Positions 1 through 7,320 of a stretch of DNA of 10,575 nucleotides are shown piece by piece. How positions within the stretch are numbered: the first letter of the stretch is position 1; every line of letters begins with the position of its first letter. The notes under the pieces were generated by a model that saw nothing but the letters and a program-made list of their open reading frames with translations, was not told the origin of the DNA and ran no database searches. Source of the DNA: JBBRLA01 sp038231615 (GTDB lineage Bacteria; Myxococcota_A; Polyangia; Palsa-1104; JAEUJZ01). The stretch is taken from assembly GCA_038231615.1 (NCBI GenBank), contig JBBRLA010000269.1:1-10575 (forward strand). The letters run 5' to 3'. The position numbers were made by a program, and so were the translations under genes.

Positions 1-1
1 G

Positions 2-3000
2 GAGGAGCGGCACAGCGACCTTCTGGAGATGCTGGAGCGGCGCCTACCGCTGACCGGGACCTCGTCGGAGCGGGTGGGCCTGCGGGTGCGCATGGCGGCA
101 CTGCTGGAAGGGCCGCTGCGGCGGCTGGACGCGGCGCTGGAGAGCTATCGGGAGATCCTCAACGAGGACCCCGAACACGAGGGCGCCCGCGCGGGCCTTT
201 TGCGCATGCTCGACGACGAGGAGCTGCGCCTGCGGGCGGCGGAGGTGTTGGAGCCGATCTACGAGCTTCTGGGCGACATGCCGGCGCTGGTGCGCATCAG
301 CGAACTTTTCGCGACTCACGTGTCGGACTTGCGGGAGCGCATCAGCCGGCTGAAGAAGGTGGCCGAGCTGAAGGCCCTGATGGGCGAGCTTTCGGAGGCC
401 TTCGACGCCCTGGCGCGGGCCGCCCGGTTGAGCGCGGCGGAGCCCGAACTGCCGGGCCTTTTGGACCTGATCGAGAAGCACGTCGAGCGGACTGGCGCCA
501 AGCGCGATCTGGTGAACCTGTACAGCGAGCTGGCGCAGGACATCCTGAACCCGGTCATGCAGGAGCGGGTATTCCTGACGGTGGCGGCGGAGGCCCGGGG
601 CCTGGGCGAGCGGCAAACGGCGCGGGAGTACTACCGCCGGGTGCTGGACAGCTCGCCGGACCATCCCAAGGCGCTGGACGCCCTGGAGCAGATCTACGCC
701 GAGGGCGGCGAGCTGGACCCGCTGCTGGAGATCTACACCCGACGGGCGGAGCTGGCCTCAGCCGAGGGGCGGCCAGGGCCAGGGAAGGACCCCGAGGCGC
801 GGCGGCGCTACCTGCTGCTGGCGGCGGGGCTCTGCGAGAACGAGCTGAAGCGCCCCGAGGAGGCCATCGTCTCCCTGGAACAGGTGCTGCAGATCTTCCC
901 CGGTGATCTTGAAGCATCGCGGGCGCTGGAGCGGCTGTACAAGGGCGGCGGGCGCTTCGCGGACCTGGCCGACCTGCTGGAGCGGCGGCTGAACTTCGCC
1001 GAGGACGGCCAGGAGGTCGTCAACCTGCGCTTCCGCCTGGGCGAGTTGTTTGAACGGGAACTCTCCGACCCAGACCGGGCGGTGGAGAACTACAAGGCGG
1101 CGCTGGAGAACGACGCCACCCACGGCCCGTCCATCGCAGCCCTGGAGCGGTTCCTGGAGGACCCGGCGGAGCGGGTGGCCGCCGCCGAGGTACTGAAGCC
1201 GGTCTACGAGGCGAGGCGCGACTGGCCGCGCCTTATCCGCATCTATGAGATCAAGCTGGAGGCCGCCGACGAGGCCCACCGGCGCATCGAGTACACCCGG
1301 GCCATCGCCCGTCTTTACGAGGAGCGGGTCGGTGACCTGAAGGCGGCATTCTCGTGGTACGGCAAGGTCTTCCGCGAGGAGCCGGGCGAACCCGCGACCC
1401 GGGACCAGCTAGCGCGGCTGGCCGGAACGCTGGACGCCTGGCAGGCCCTGTCGGAGATCTATCAGCAGTACCTGGACGACCAGTCGAGCGACAGCGGGCC
1501 GGCGACCCTGGACGTGCTGCGTACCTCGGCGGCAATCTACGACCAGCGCCTGCACGAGGTGGACCGTGCCAAGGAGTGCTACCGGCGGCTGCTTTCAGCC
1601 GACCCGCATGACGAGCAGAGCTTCCACCTGCTGGAGACGATGCTCACCCGGGCGGAGCGGTGGAGCGACCTTCTGAAGGTCTACCGCGAGGCGGCGGACC
1701 TGACGCTGGACATTGGGAGGAAGAAGGACCTACTCTTCAAGATGAGCGGGCTGCAGGAGGTGGCGCTGCAGGACGCCACCGCGGCCATCTCGATCTACCG
1801 CGAGATCCTCGATGTCGACGGCGACGACGAGAAGGCCACCGCGGCGCTGGACCGGCTTTACACCTCGCTAGCGCGCTTTCACGACCTGTCCGAGCTGCTC
1901 ATCCGGCGGCTGGATCGAGTGGACCAGCGGCGGCGCGAGGGGGAGGATCGCGGTGGCGACCGCTGGATCGAGCTGAAGCTGCGCCTGGGCGGGCTCTACG
2001 AGCGGGAGCTTTCGGACCTTTCGCAGGCCATCGACGCCTACGAAGAGGTACTGCAAAGGGACCCGCAGAACCGCCACGCGGTGGCGTCGCTCGAGCGGCT
2101 GCTGCAAGGGGCGCCGGACAAGGACCAGAAGAAGTTCCGCATCGCCCAGATCCTGGAACCGATCTACAAGCGCTCCGACGAGTGGAGCAAGCTGGTCGGG
2201 GTCTTCGAGGCGGAACTGGGCTTCATCGAAGACAAGCCCAGGCGAGTGGAACTTTTGCGGGAGATCGGCCGCCTGCAGGAGCTGCGGGGGGAGAACGTTC
2301 CCGCCGCCTTCACCGCGCTCTCCCGCGCCTGGACCGAGGAGGCCAGCGAGAGCGAGGGTCGGGAGCAGCCGCTCTTCGACGAGCTCCTGCGCCTGTGCAC
2401 GCGCCTGGGGGTGTGGCCGGAGCTGGTGGGCATCCTGGAACGGGCAGTGGAACACTCGTACGACTACGAGCTGGTGGCCCGGGTCTACGCCCGGGTGGCT
2501 GACATCTATGCCGAGAAGCTGGACGACAAGCCCAAGGCCATCGACGCCTGGCGCCGGGTGGTCTCGGTGCGGGACGATGAGGTGCTGGGGTGGCAAAAGC
2601 TGGAGCGGCTGCTCCACGCGGAGAAGCGCCACGGCGAGCTGGTGACGGTGCTGGAGAAGCGCATCGTCCTGTCCCACGATATCGACGAGCAGAAGATCCT
2701 GCTTTACGAGGCCGCAGAACTGCACGAGAACGTGCTTTTGCAGCCGGACAAGGCGGTGGCCACCTGGCGCCAGGTGCTGCAACTCGACGAGCATGATCGG
2801 GAGGCGCTTTTGGCCCTGTCGCGGCTGTATCTGGCGCGGGGCTCGTGGCGCGACCTGGCCTGGGTCTACACCCAGCAGATCGAGCTGGCCGACAGCGAGT
2901 CAGAGCGGCGCCCGCTGCGCTTCGCCATGGCGCGGGTCTACGAGGAGCAACTGGGCGACTCGTTCGAGGCGATCACCGCTTACAAGGGGGCGCTGGAGGC

Positions 3001-6000
3001 CGACACCGAAGACACAGACGCGCTCTCGGCCCTGGCGCGGCTCTATGAGAAGGAAGGACAGTGGGCCGACCACCTGGAGGCCCTGGACAAGATCGCCGCC
3101 CTGCGCAGCGGCGCTAACGAGAGCGCGGCGCGGCTGCAACTTCAGCTTCAGGCGGCCAGGGTCACCGAGGAGAAGATCCACGAGGCCGAGGCGGCCATCG
3201 GGCGCTACCGGTTGATCCTGGAGTTTGAGACCCAGCCCAAGGCACTGGTAGAGGAAGCCAGTGCGTGGGCCTCGGCGGCGCAGGTGGAACTTTCGGGTGC
3301 GCTTGATGGCGACGCCATCCGCATCATCGAGATCCAGAACCAGGCGCGAGCGGCCCTGGAGCGCCTGGTACGCCACCCGGAGACACGGGACGCGGCGGCG
3401 CAGGTGCTGGAGCCGCTGTACCGGCGGCATGACGAGTGGCGACCGCTGGTGGACCTTCTGGAACTGCGGCTTCTGGGCGAGGCGGACCCCACCGAGCGGC
3501 GGCACATTCTGGCGCAGATAGCGGAGCTTTTCGAAACCGGGCTGCGCGACCCGCAGGCGGCATTCGCCACCTGGGGCCGGATGCTGGCCGAGGAGCCGGG
3601 CGACACCGAGGCGGTGGGCGAGCTGGAGCGGCTGACGGAGCAGCGCCGGGCCTTTCCGGAGCTGGCGCGGCTCTTTGAAGAGCGCCTGGACCTGTCGGCG
3701 GACCCGGAGGTGCAGCGCGGCTTCGCCCTGAAGCTGGCGGTGCTCTACGAAACGCGGATCAAGGACGATTCGCTGGCCATCGAGCGGTACCGGCGGGTGC
3801 TGGAGCTGCCCGGCGAGGAGATGACGGCGCTTTTGGCCCTGGACCGGCTGCTTCTGCGCACCGGATCGACGGCGGAGCTGGCCGAGGTGCTGGAGCGCGA
3901 GGGCGAGGTCAGCACCGACCCGCAGGAGCAGGCGGAGTTCCTCTTCCGCCTGGGCGAGCTGCGGGCCGGGGCGCTGGACGACCTGGACGGGGCGCTTTTG
4001 GCCTTCCGCCACGCGCTGGAGAAGAACCCGCAGCACGCGGCGGCACGACAGGCGGTGGAGCAGTTGATTGCTTCGTCGGCGCATGCGCTTCAGGCGCTGG
4101 CGCTGCTGGAGCCCCTGGCCGAGCAGGAGCGGAACTTCCACGCGCTGGTGGACCTGCTCGAGGTACGCGTCGGCGTCGGCGTTACCCATGGCAAGCCGGA
4201 GCGGGCGGCGCTCTTCGAGCGCATGGCGCAGCTTTGCGAGCACGAGCTAAACGACATCTCGCGGGCCTTCGAAGCGGCGGCGCGGGCCTTCGGCGAACTG
4301 CCGGAGGAAGGGCGCCTGGCAGACGAGATGGAGCGGCTGGCCCGGGAGTGCGGCAGGGACAGCGACGCGGCCACCGCCCTGGAAGGGGTGCTGACCGGCG
4401 ACGCGCCGGGGATGCTCTCGTCAGACAGCTTGGGTGGGCCGGGGATCGACCCGGGCGTGCAGCGCGACCTGGGCGTGCGGGCGGCGCGGATCTGGGAGCG
4501 GCTTTCGGACAGCCAGCGGGCGGAGGGGCGCTACCAGGGCGTGCTGGCCCTGGACCCGGAGAACCACGACGCGCTACAGGCGCTGGAGCGGATCTACCGC
4601 GGACGGGGCGACGTGGTGCTGCTGGCGGAGACGCTCTTGCGGCGGGCGCAGCTCGAGATCGACGTCGAGCGCAAGAAGGAACTGCTGGGCGAGGCGGCGC
4701 GGCTTTATGAAGGGCCGCTGACGGACGAGGACCAGGCGGTCGAGGCGTGGAAGAAGGTCCTCGACGTGGAGCAGGGAGACCCGCGGGCGCTTTTGGCCCT
4801 GTCGGCGCTTTATGAGCGGATGCGGCGCTGGGAGGACCTGGTCTCGGTGCTGGAGTCACAGGCCCAAAACGGCGACGACCCGGCGCAGCAGGCGCAGCTC
4901 AAGGCCCGGGTGGCCGAGCTTCTGAGCGATGAAATCGACGACACCGACCGGGCGATCCAGGCGTACCGCGACCTACTCGATTTGCAGCCGGCATCGCTGC
5001 AGGCGCTGACGGCGCTGGAGGGGTTGTACAACCGGCAGGAGCAGTGGGGCTCGGTCCAGGAGATCCTGGTGCGGCGCTTGGGCGCGGTGTCGGGGCAAAA
5101 AGAGCAGATCCCGATCTACAAGAAGCTGGCGACGCTGGCCGTGGACCGCATGCGGGCCCCGGAAGACGCCGTCGGCTACCTGCAGCAGGTGCTGGACCTG
5201 TCGCCAGGCGACCCCGACGCTCAACGCGAGCTGGAGCGGCTGCTGGAGCAGACCGAGAAGTGGTACGATCTGGTCGAGGTGCTGCGGGTCCACGCAGACG
5301 CGGCGGCCAAGGCCAAGCGGATCGACGAGGAGGTGGCGCTGCTCATCCGGGCGGCGGAGATCTGGGAGCGCAAGCTGGAGGCTCCCGACGCGGCTACCGA
5401 GCAACTGGAGCGGGTGCTGCAGCGGGACCCGCACAACGTACGGGCGCTGACCTCGCTGGCGCGGATCTACGAGGCGCAGCACGACCTGGACCGCTGCAAG
5501 GCGACACTGGAGAAGGCGGTCAAGCTGGCCCGGGGCGGAGCCGAGACGGCGGAGCTTTATTACCGGCTGGGCCGGCTGGAGGGCGAGCGGCAGGGCGAGG
5601 CGGCGGCGGAGCCCTACTACCAGCGGGCGCTTCAAGCCGACCCGACCAACGTCGAGGTGGCCGAGGCGCTGGAGCGCCTGGCGCGGTCGCGGGGGGACTT
5701 CCGGCAGGTGGCGGACCTTCTGGCGATGCGGGCGGAGCGGATGCCTGGGGCGGACCCGCGGAAGCGGGATTTGCTGCTGGAGCTGGGGCGGCTTTACATA
5801 AATGAGCTGAAGTTCCCCGAGGGGGCGCTGCCGGTGCTGGAGCAGGCAGTCAAGATTGCGCCGGACGACTTGCAGGTGGTGGAGCCGCTGGCGGACCTGT
5901 ACTTCTCGTCGGGGCGAGTCAAGGATGCGCTGCCGCTGTACCGGATGCTGGTGGAGCGGACTGGCAAGGGGCGGCGCACCAAAGACATGGGGCGCTTCCA

Positions 6001-6364
6001 CTTCCGCCTGGGCGCCATCGCCGAGAAGCAGGGCGACATCAACGGGGCGCTGGAGCAGTACAACGCGGCCTACGGAGTGGACGCCGGGCACATGCCGACG
6101 CTCATCGCCCTGGGCAAGCTCTACATGGAGCACCCCGCGACCCAGAACTGGGAGAAGGCGCGGCGCATCTACCGATCGATGCTGCTGCAAAACCTGGACC
6201 CGGCGGGCGGGGTCACCCGGGCGGACGTGTATCTGCACCTGGGCGAGATCCACGAGAAGCTGGGCGAGGGCCCCAAGGCGGTCGGCATGTACGAACGCGG
6301 GCTGGAGCTGGACCCGGAACACCCGGGCCTGCTGGCGGCCATGGGGCGGGTACGGCAGTCATGA
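2..6364 (+). CDS. Giant TPR-repeat protein, C-terminal 2,120 residues (5' end outside window)
   Basis: The frame is already open at base 2. The nine residues before the first in-window Met (base 29) continue the repeat pattern (RHSDLLE), so the true start is upstream and Met 29 is not the start. The visible part is almost wholly helical repeats. Counting from Met 29, anchors resembling W-x-D-L recur at about residues 399, 471, 545, 617, 940, 1012, 1137, 1209, 1281, 1601, 1673 and 1745, usually 71-74 residues apart, which equals two TPRs. Between anchors comes a typical LYExxLxDxxxAIxAYRxVLxxDP stretch. The last 220 residues are more canonical TPRs, for example YYRLGRLE and YLHLGEIHEKLGE. No catalytic motif or membrane segment is visible. 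TPR arrays act as protein-binding scaffolds; very large ones occur in myxobacteria, but the partner and role here are unknown. Very high GC3 supports coding; antisense frames are shadows. Confidence 0.93.
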   Translation, partial: EERHSDLLEMLERRLPLTGTSSERVGLRVRMAALLEGPLRRLDAALESYREILNEDPEHEGARAGLLRMLDDEELRLRAAEVLEPIYELLGDMPALVRISELFATHVSDLRERISRLKKVAELKALMGELSEAFDALARAARLSAAEPELPGLLDLIEKHVERTGAKRDLVNLYSELAQDILNPVMQERVFLTVAAEARGLGERQTAREYYRRVLDSSPDHPKALDALEQIYAEGGELDPLLEIYTRRAELASAEGRPGPGKDPEARRRYLLLAAGLCENELKRPEEAIVSLEQVLQIFPGDLEASRALERLYKGGGRFADLADLLERRLNFAEDGQEVVNLRFRLGELFERELSDPDRAVENYKAALENDATHGPSIAALERFLEDPAERVAAAEVLKPVYEARRDWPRLIRIYEIKLEAADEAHRRIEYTRAIARLYEERVGDLKAAFSWYGKVFREEPGEPATRDQLARLAGTLDAWQALSEIYQQYLDDQSSDSGPATLDVLRTSAAIYDQRLHEVDRAKECYRRLLSADPHDEQSFHLLETMLTRAERWSDLLKVYREAADLTLDIGRKKDLLFKMSGLQEVALQDATAAISIYREILDVDGDDEKATAALDRLYTSLARFHDLSELLIRRLDRVDQRRREGEDRGGDRWIELKLRLGGLYERELSDLSQAIDAYEEVLQRDPQNRHAVASLERLLQGAPDKDQKKFRIAQILEPIYKRSDEWSKLVGVFEAELGFIEDKPRRVELLREIGRLQELRGENVPAAFTALSRAWTEEASESEGREQPLFDELLRLCTRLGVWPELVGILERAVEHSYDYELVARVYARVADIYAEKLDDKPKAIDAWRRVVSVRDDEVLGWQKLERLLHAEKRHGELVTVLEKRIVLSHDIDEQKILLYEAAELHENVLLQPDKAVATWRQVLQLDEHDREALLALSRLYLARGSWRDLAWVYTQQIELADSESERRPLRFAMARVYEEQLGDSFEAITAYKGALEADTEDTDALSALARLYEKEGQWADHLEALDKIAALRSGANESAARLQLQLQAARVTEEKIHEAEAAIGRYRLILEFETQPKALVEEASAWASAAQVELSGALDGDAIRIIEIQNQARAALERLVRHPETRDAAAQVLEPLYRRHDEWRPLVDLLELRLLGEADPTERRHILAQIAELFETGLRDPQAAFATWGRMLAEEPGDTEAVGELERLTEQRRAFPELARLFEERLDLSADPEVQRGFALKLAVLYETRIKDDSLAIERYRRVLELPGEEMTALLALDRLLLRTGSTAELAEVLEREGEVSTDPQEQAEFLFRLGELRAGALDDLDGALLAFRHALEKNPQHAAARQAVEQLIASSAHALQALALLEPLAEQERNFHALVDLLEVRVGVGVTHGKPERAALFERMAQLCEHELNDISRAFEAAARAFGELPEEGRLADEMERLARECGRDSDAATALEGVLTGDAPGMLSSDSLGGPGIDPGVQRDLGVRAARIWERLSDSQRAEGRYQGVLALDPENHDALQALERIYRGRGDVVLLAETLLRRAQLEIDVERKKELLGEAARLYEGPLTDEDQAVEAWKKVLDVEQGDPRALLALSALYERMRRWEDLVSVLESQAQNGDDPAQQAQLKARVAELLSDEIDDTDRAIQAYRDLLDLQPASLQALTALEGLYNRQEQWGSVQEILVRRLGAVSGQKEQIPIYKKLATLAVDRMRAPEDAVGYLQQVLDLSPGDPDAQRELERLLEQTEKWYDLVEVLRVHADAAAKAKRIDEEVALLIRAAEIWERKLEAPDAATEQLERVLQRDPHNVRALTSLARIYEAQHDLDRCKATLEKAVKLARGGAETAELYYRLGRLEGERQGEAAAEPYYQRALQADPTNVEVAEALERLARSRGDFRQVADLLAMRAERMPGADPRKRDLLLELGRLYINELKFPEGALPVLEQAVKIAPDDLQVVEPLADLYFSSGRVKDALPLYRMLVERTGKGRRTKDMGRFHFRLGAIAEKQGDINGALEQYNAAYGVDAGHMPTLIALGKLYMEHPATQNWEKARRIYRSMLLQNLDPAGGVTRADVYLHLGEIHEKLGEGPKAVGMYERGLELDPEHPGLLAAMGRVRQS

Positions 6365-6399
6365 ACAGACGTATCCATCCAGCCGTCGCCGTCGGTACT

Positions 6400-6414
6400 G
6401 CCTAAAAAATAGGC
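6400..6414. other. Short hairpin GCCTA / TAGGC with A5 loop
   Basis: A perfect 5-bp inverted repeat (GCCTA and TAGGC) flanks five adenines, 36 bases after the TPR stop codon. The A-run is in the loop and no T-run follows the stem on the plus strand, so it does not fit a standard Rho-independent terminator. It could serve as a 3'-end stabilising stem or be chance. Confidence 0.25.
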
Positions 6415-6488
6415 GCCCCTCCCAAGCCCCCACGGGCCGCCTACTCCACAGCGGAACACACAGACTTACCCACAGCTTATTCAACACA

Positions 6489-6604
6489 ACCGCGGCGCCT
6501 TCGGCGCTTCGCGAGCGATGGACCGCGGCGCCTTCGGCGCTTCGCGAGAATGGACCGCGGCGCCTTCGGCGCTTCGCGATCCAGCAACCGCGGCGCCTTC
6601 GGCG
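6489..6604. repeat. Tandem array of four REP-like GC hairpin repeats
   Basis: Three identical 26-base copies start at 6489, 6522 and 6554. A fourth copy at 6587 matches for its first 18 bases (to 6604) and then diverges. The pitch is 33, 32 and 33 bases, with 6-7 base linkers; the linkers before copies 2 and 3 both end in ATGG. Each full copy can fold: outer arms CGCG/CGCG and inner arms GCGCC/GGCGC pair around a UUC loop, with a TT bulge on the 3' side, giving about 9 bp of pure G-C stem. In copy 1 these are 6491-6499 and 6503-6513. The layout resembles repetitive extragenic palindromes. It could stall or process transcript ends, or bind a protein; function is not shown by sequence. Confidence 0.85.
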
Positions 6605-6635
6605 GCGCAAGAGCCTGTCGGGGGCGCATACGGGG

Positions 6636-6655
6636 TTTGCCGAAATCCTGGCAAA
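6636..6655. promoter_or_regulatory. Palindrome TTTGCC-N8-GGCAAA upstream of rbfA
   Basis: Perfect 6-bp inverted arms with an 8-base spacer end 29 bases before the chosen rbfA start. Size and position suit a dimeric regulator's operator or a small RNA stem in the leader. No convincing -35/-10 pair was found around it, so the assignment is tentative. Confidence 0.25.
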
Positions 6656-6684
6656 TTGGCCTGGTCCGGCGTATGAGAAGGGCG

Positions 6685-7257
6685 ATGTCCAGACAAAAGC
6701 AGTCAAGCGAGGCTCAAGTTGCCGGCCGCCGGGGCCGGAGTGCAGAAGACACCTCGGGCGCAGGCCGGGGCGCCGACGACCGGCCCTTCCGGGTCAAGGA
6801 CATCGGCAGGGGCAAGGGTGAAGGGGCGGGGCCGCGAACGGAGCGGCTGCAGCACCTCCTGTTCGAGGAGGTGGATCGCCTGTTCCGGCTGGAGATCAAC
6901 GACCGGCGGCTGCAGGACGTGGCGCCGGTGGCACTGGAACTGAGCTCGGACCTGCGCAACGCCAAGGTGATGTATGGAATGCGCGGCAAGGCCGCCGGGA
7001 AGACCGGCGCTGCCGAGACACAGCAGGACCGGGCGGTGCGCGAAGGGCTGACCAAGGTCACGCCATTCCTGCGCGCCCGGGTGGCGGAGGCGCTGTCGAT
7101 GAAGCGAGTGCCGGACCTGCACTTTCACCGGGACCGAGTGGCCGAGGGGGCGCTGCGAGCAGCGGCATTGTTGGCGACGGAGAAGGCGGCGACTGAGAAA
7201 GCGGCGACCCCGGCTGGCCCGGCAATGCCTTCTGCGCCTTCCGCCGCTGATACATGA
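6685..7257 (+). CDS. rbfA: Ribosome-binding factor A (RbfA) family protein with extended tails
   Basis: The 190-residue product has a central RbfA core at about residues 51-160. The segment VAPVALELSSDLRNAKVMYG (79-98) matches the family's strand region (VxVxxVExSPDLRxAKVYxS), and PFLRARVAEALSMKRVPDLHFHRD (127-150) matches the helix plus final strand (FLRxxLAxxLxLRxxPELxFxxD). RbfA is a KH-fold protein that binds the 30S subunit and aids 16S rRNA 5'-end and decoding-region maturation. I chose ATG 6685 because AGAAGG (6676-6681) lies just upstream, though only 3 bases away; in-frame ATG 6673 is the alternative. Oddities: typical RbfA is about 120-130 residues, whereas this has a roughly 50-residue Gly/Arg/Ser-rich N-terminal extension and an Ala-rich C-terminal tail containing two ATEKA units. 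It lacks the usual infB/truB neighbours. A divergent paralogue is possible. Confidence 0.85.
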   Translation: MSRQKQSSEAQVAGRRGRSAEDTSGAGRGADDRPFRVKDIGRGKGEGAGPRTERLQHLLFEEVDRLFRLEINDRRLQDVAPVALELSSDLRNAKVMYGMRGKAAGKTGAAETQQDRAVREGLTKVTPFLRARVAEALSMKRVPDLHFHRDRVAEGALRAAALLATEKAATEKAATPAGPAMPSAPSAADT

Positions 7258-7320
7258 GAGAGCCGCCCACGCCCAGCCCGGTGATCGAGAGCATCTCCGT
7301 TGGAGAAAGAGAGGAATGGT
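7258..7320. terminator. Convergent 63-bp gap with weak hairpin
   Basis: The rbfA and peptidase genes converge here. A 5-bp perfect stem (TCTCC 7294-7298 and GGAGA 7302-7306, GTT loop) is the only visible fold. Neither strand has a T-run after it, so bidirectional termination is plausible by position but weakly supported by sequence. Confidence 0.2.

Larger units (their letters stand above)
6365..6684. other. Repeat-bearing intergenic region without a gene
   Basis: This 320-base gap separates the TPR gene from rbfA. I see no convincing gene on either strand. The ATG overlapping the TPR stop opens only a 14-codon frame. Longer frames through the gap are Arg/Ala/Ser-rich products of the repeated DNA. 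It contains, in order, an A-loop hairpin, an AT-richer stretch around 6461-6490, four GC-rich hairpin repeats, and a 6-bp-arm palindrome close to the next start. None of the hairpins is followed by a T-run, so no classical intrinsic terminator for the TPR gene can be called. Confidence 0.7.

Noticed and set aside
2900..4243. Long minus-strand frames inside the TPR gene (also 4973-6322 and 1868-2794)
   Set aside because: They are antisense shadows typical of GC-rich genes. They have Leu/Gln/Arg-rich composition with no domains, while the plus frame shows clear repeats throughout.
6361..6405. 14-codon frame starting at the ATGA overlap with the TPR stop
   Set aside because: There is no Shine-Dalgarno of note, no recognisable peptide, and the frame ends in the A-loop hairpin. 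The overlap alone is not enough.
6466..6486. DnaA-box-like TTACCCACA and TTATTCAACA
   Set aside because: Each differs from the TTATNCACA consensus. There are only two, with no AT-rich unwinding region and no dnaA, dnaN or partition genes, so chance in the only AT-richer patch is likelier than an origin.
6499..6504. UUCG tetraloop in each hairpin repeat
   Set aside because: C-UUCG-G is present as a string, but closing it there creates a C-C mismatch in the next pair. The fully paired stem leaves a UUC triloop instead.
6489..6604. CRISPR array
   Set aside because: The repeats are regular, but the linkers are only 6-7 bases and partly alike (ending ATGG). There is no room for spacers, and no cas gene is nearby.
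6359..6706. Minus-strand frame of 115 codons across the hairpin repeats
   Set aside because: Its product is poly-Arg plus SAEGAAV units generated by translating the hairpin repeat. It has no family resemblance and no start signal.
5856..6821. Plus-strand 321-codon frame running from the TPR gene through the gap
   Set aside because: It is an out-of-frame shadow of the TPR gene (Arg/Trp/Ser-rich) joined to translated repeats and to rbfA out of frame.
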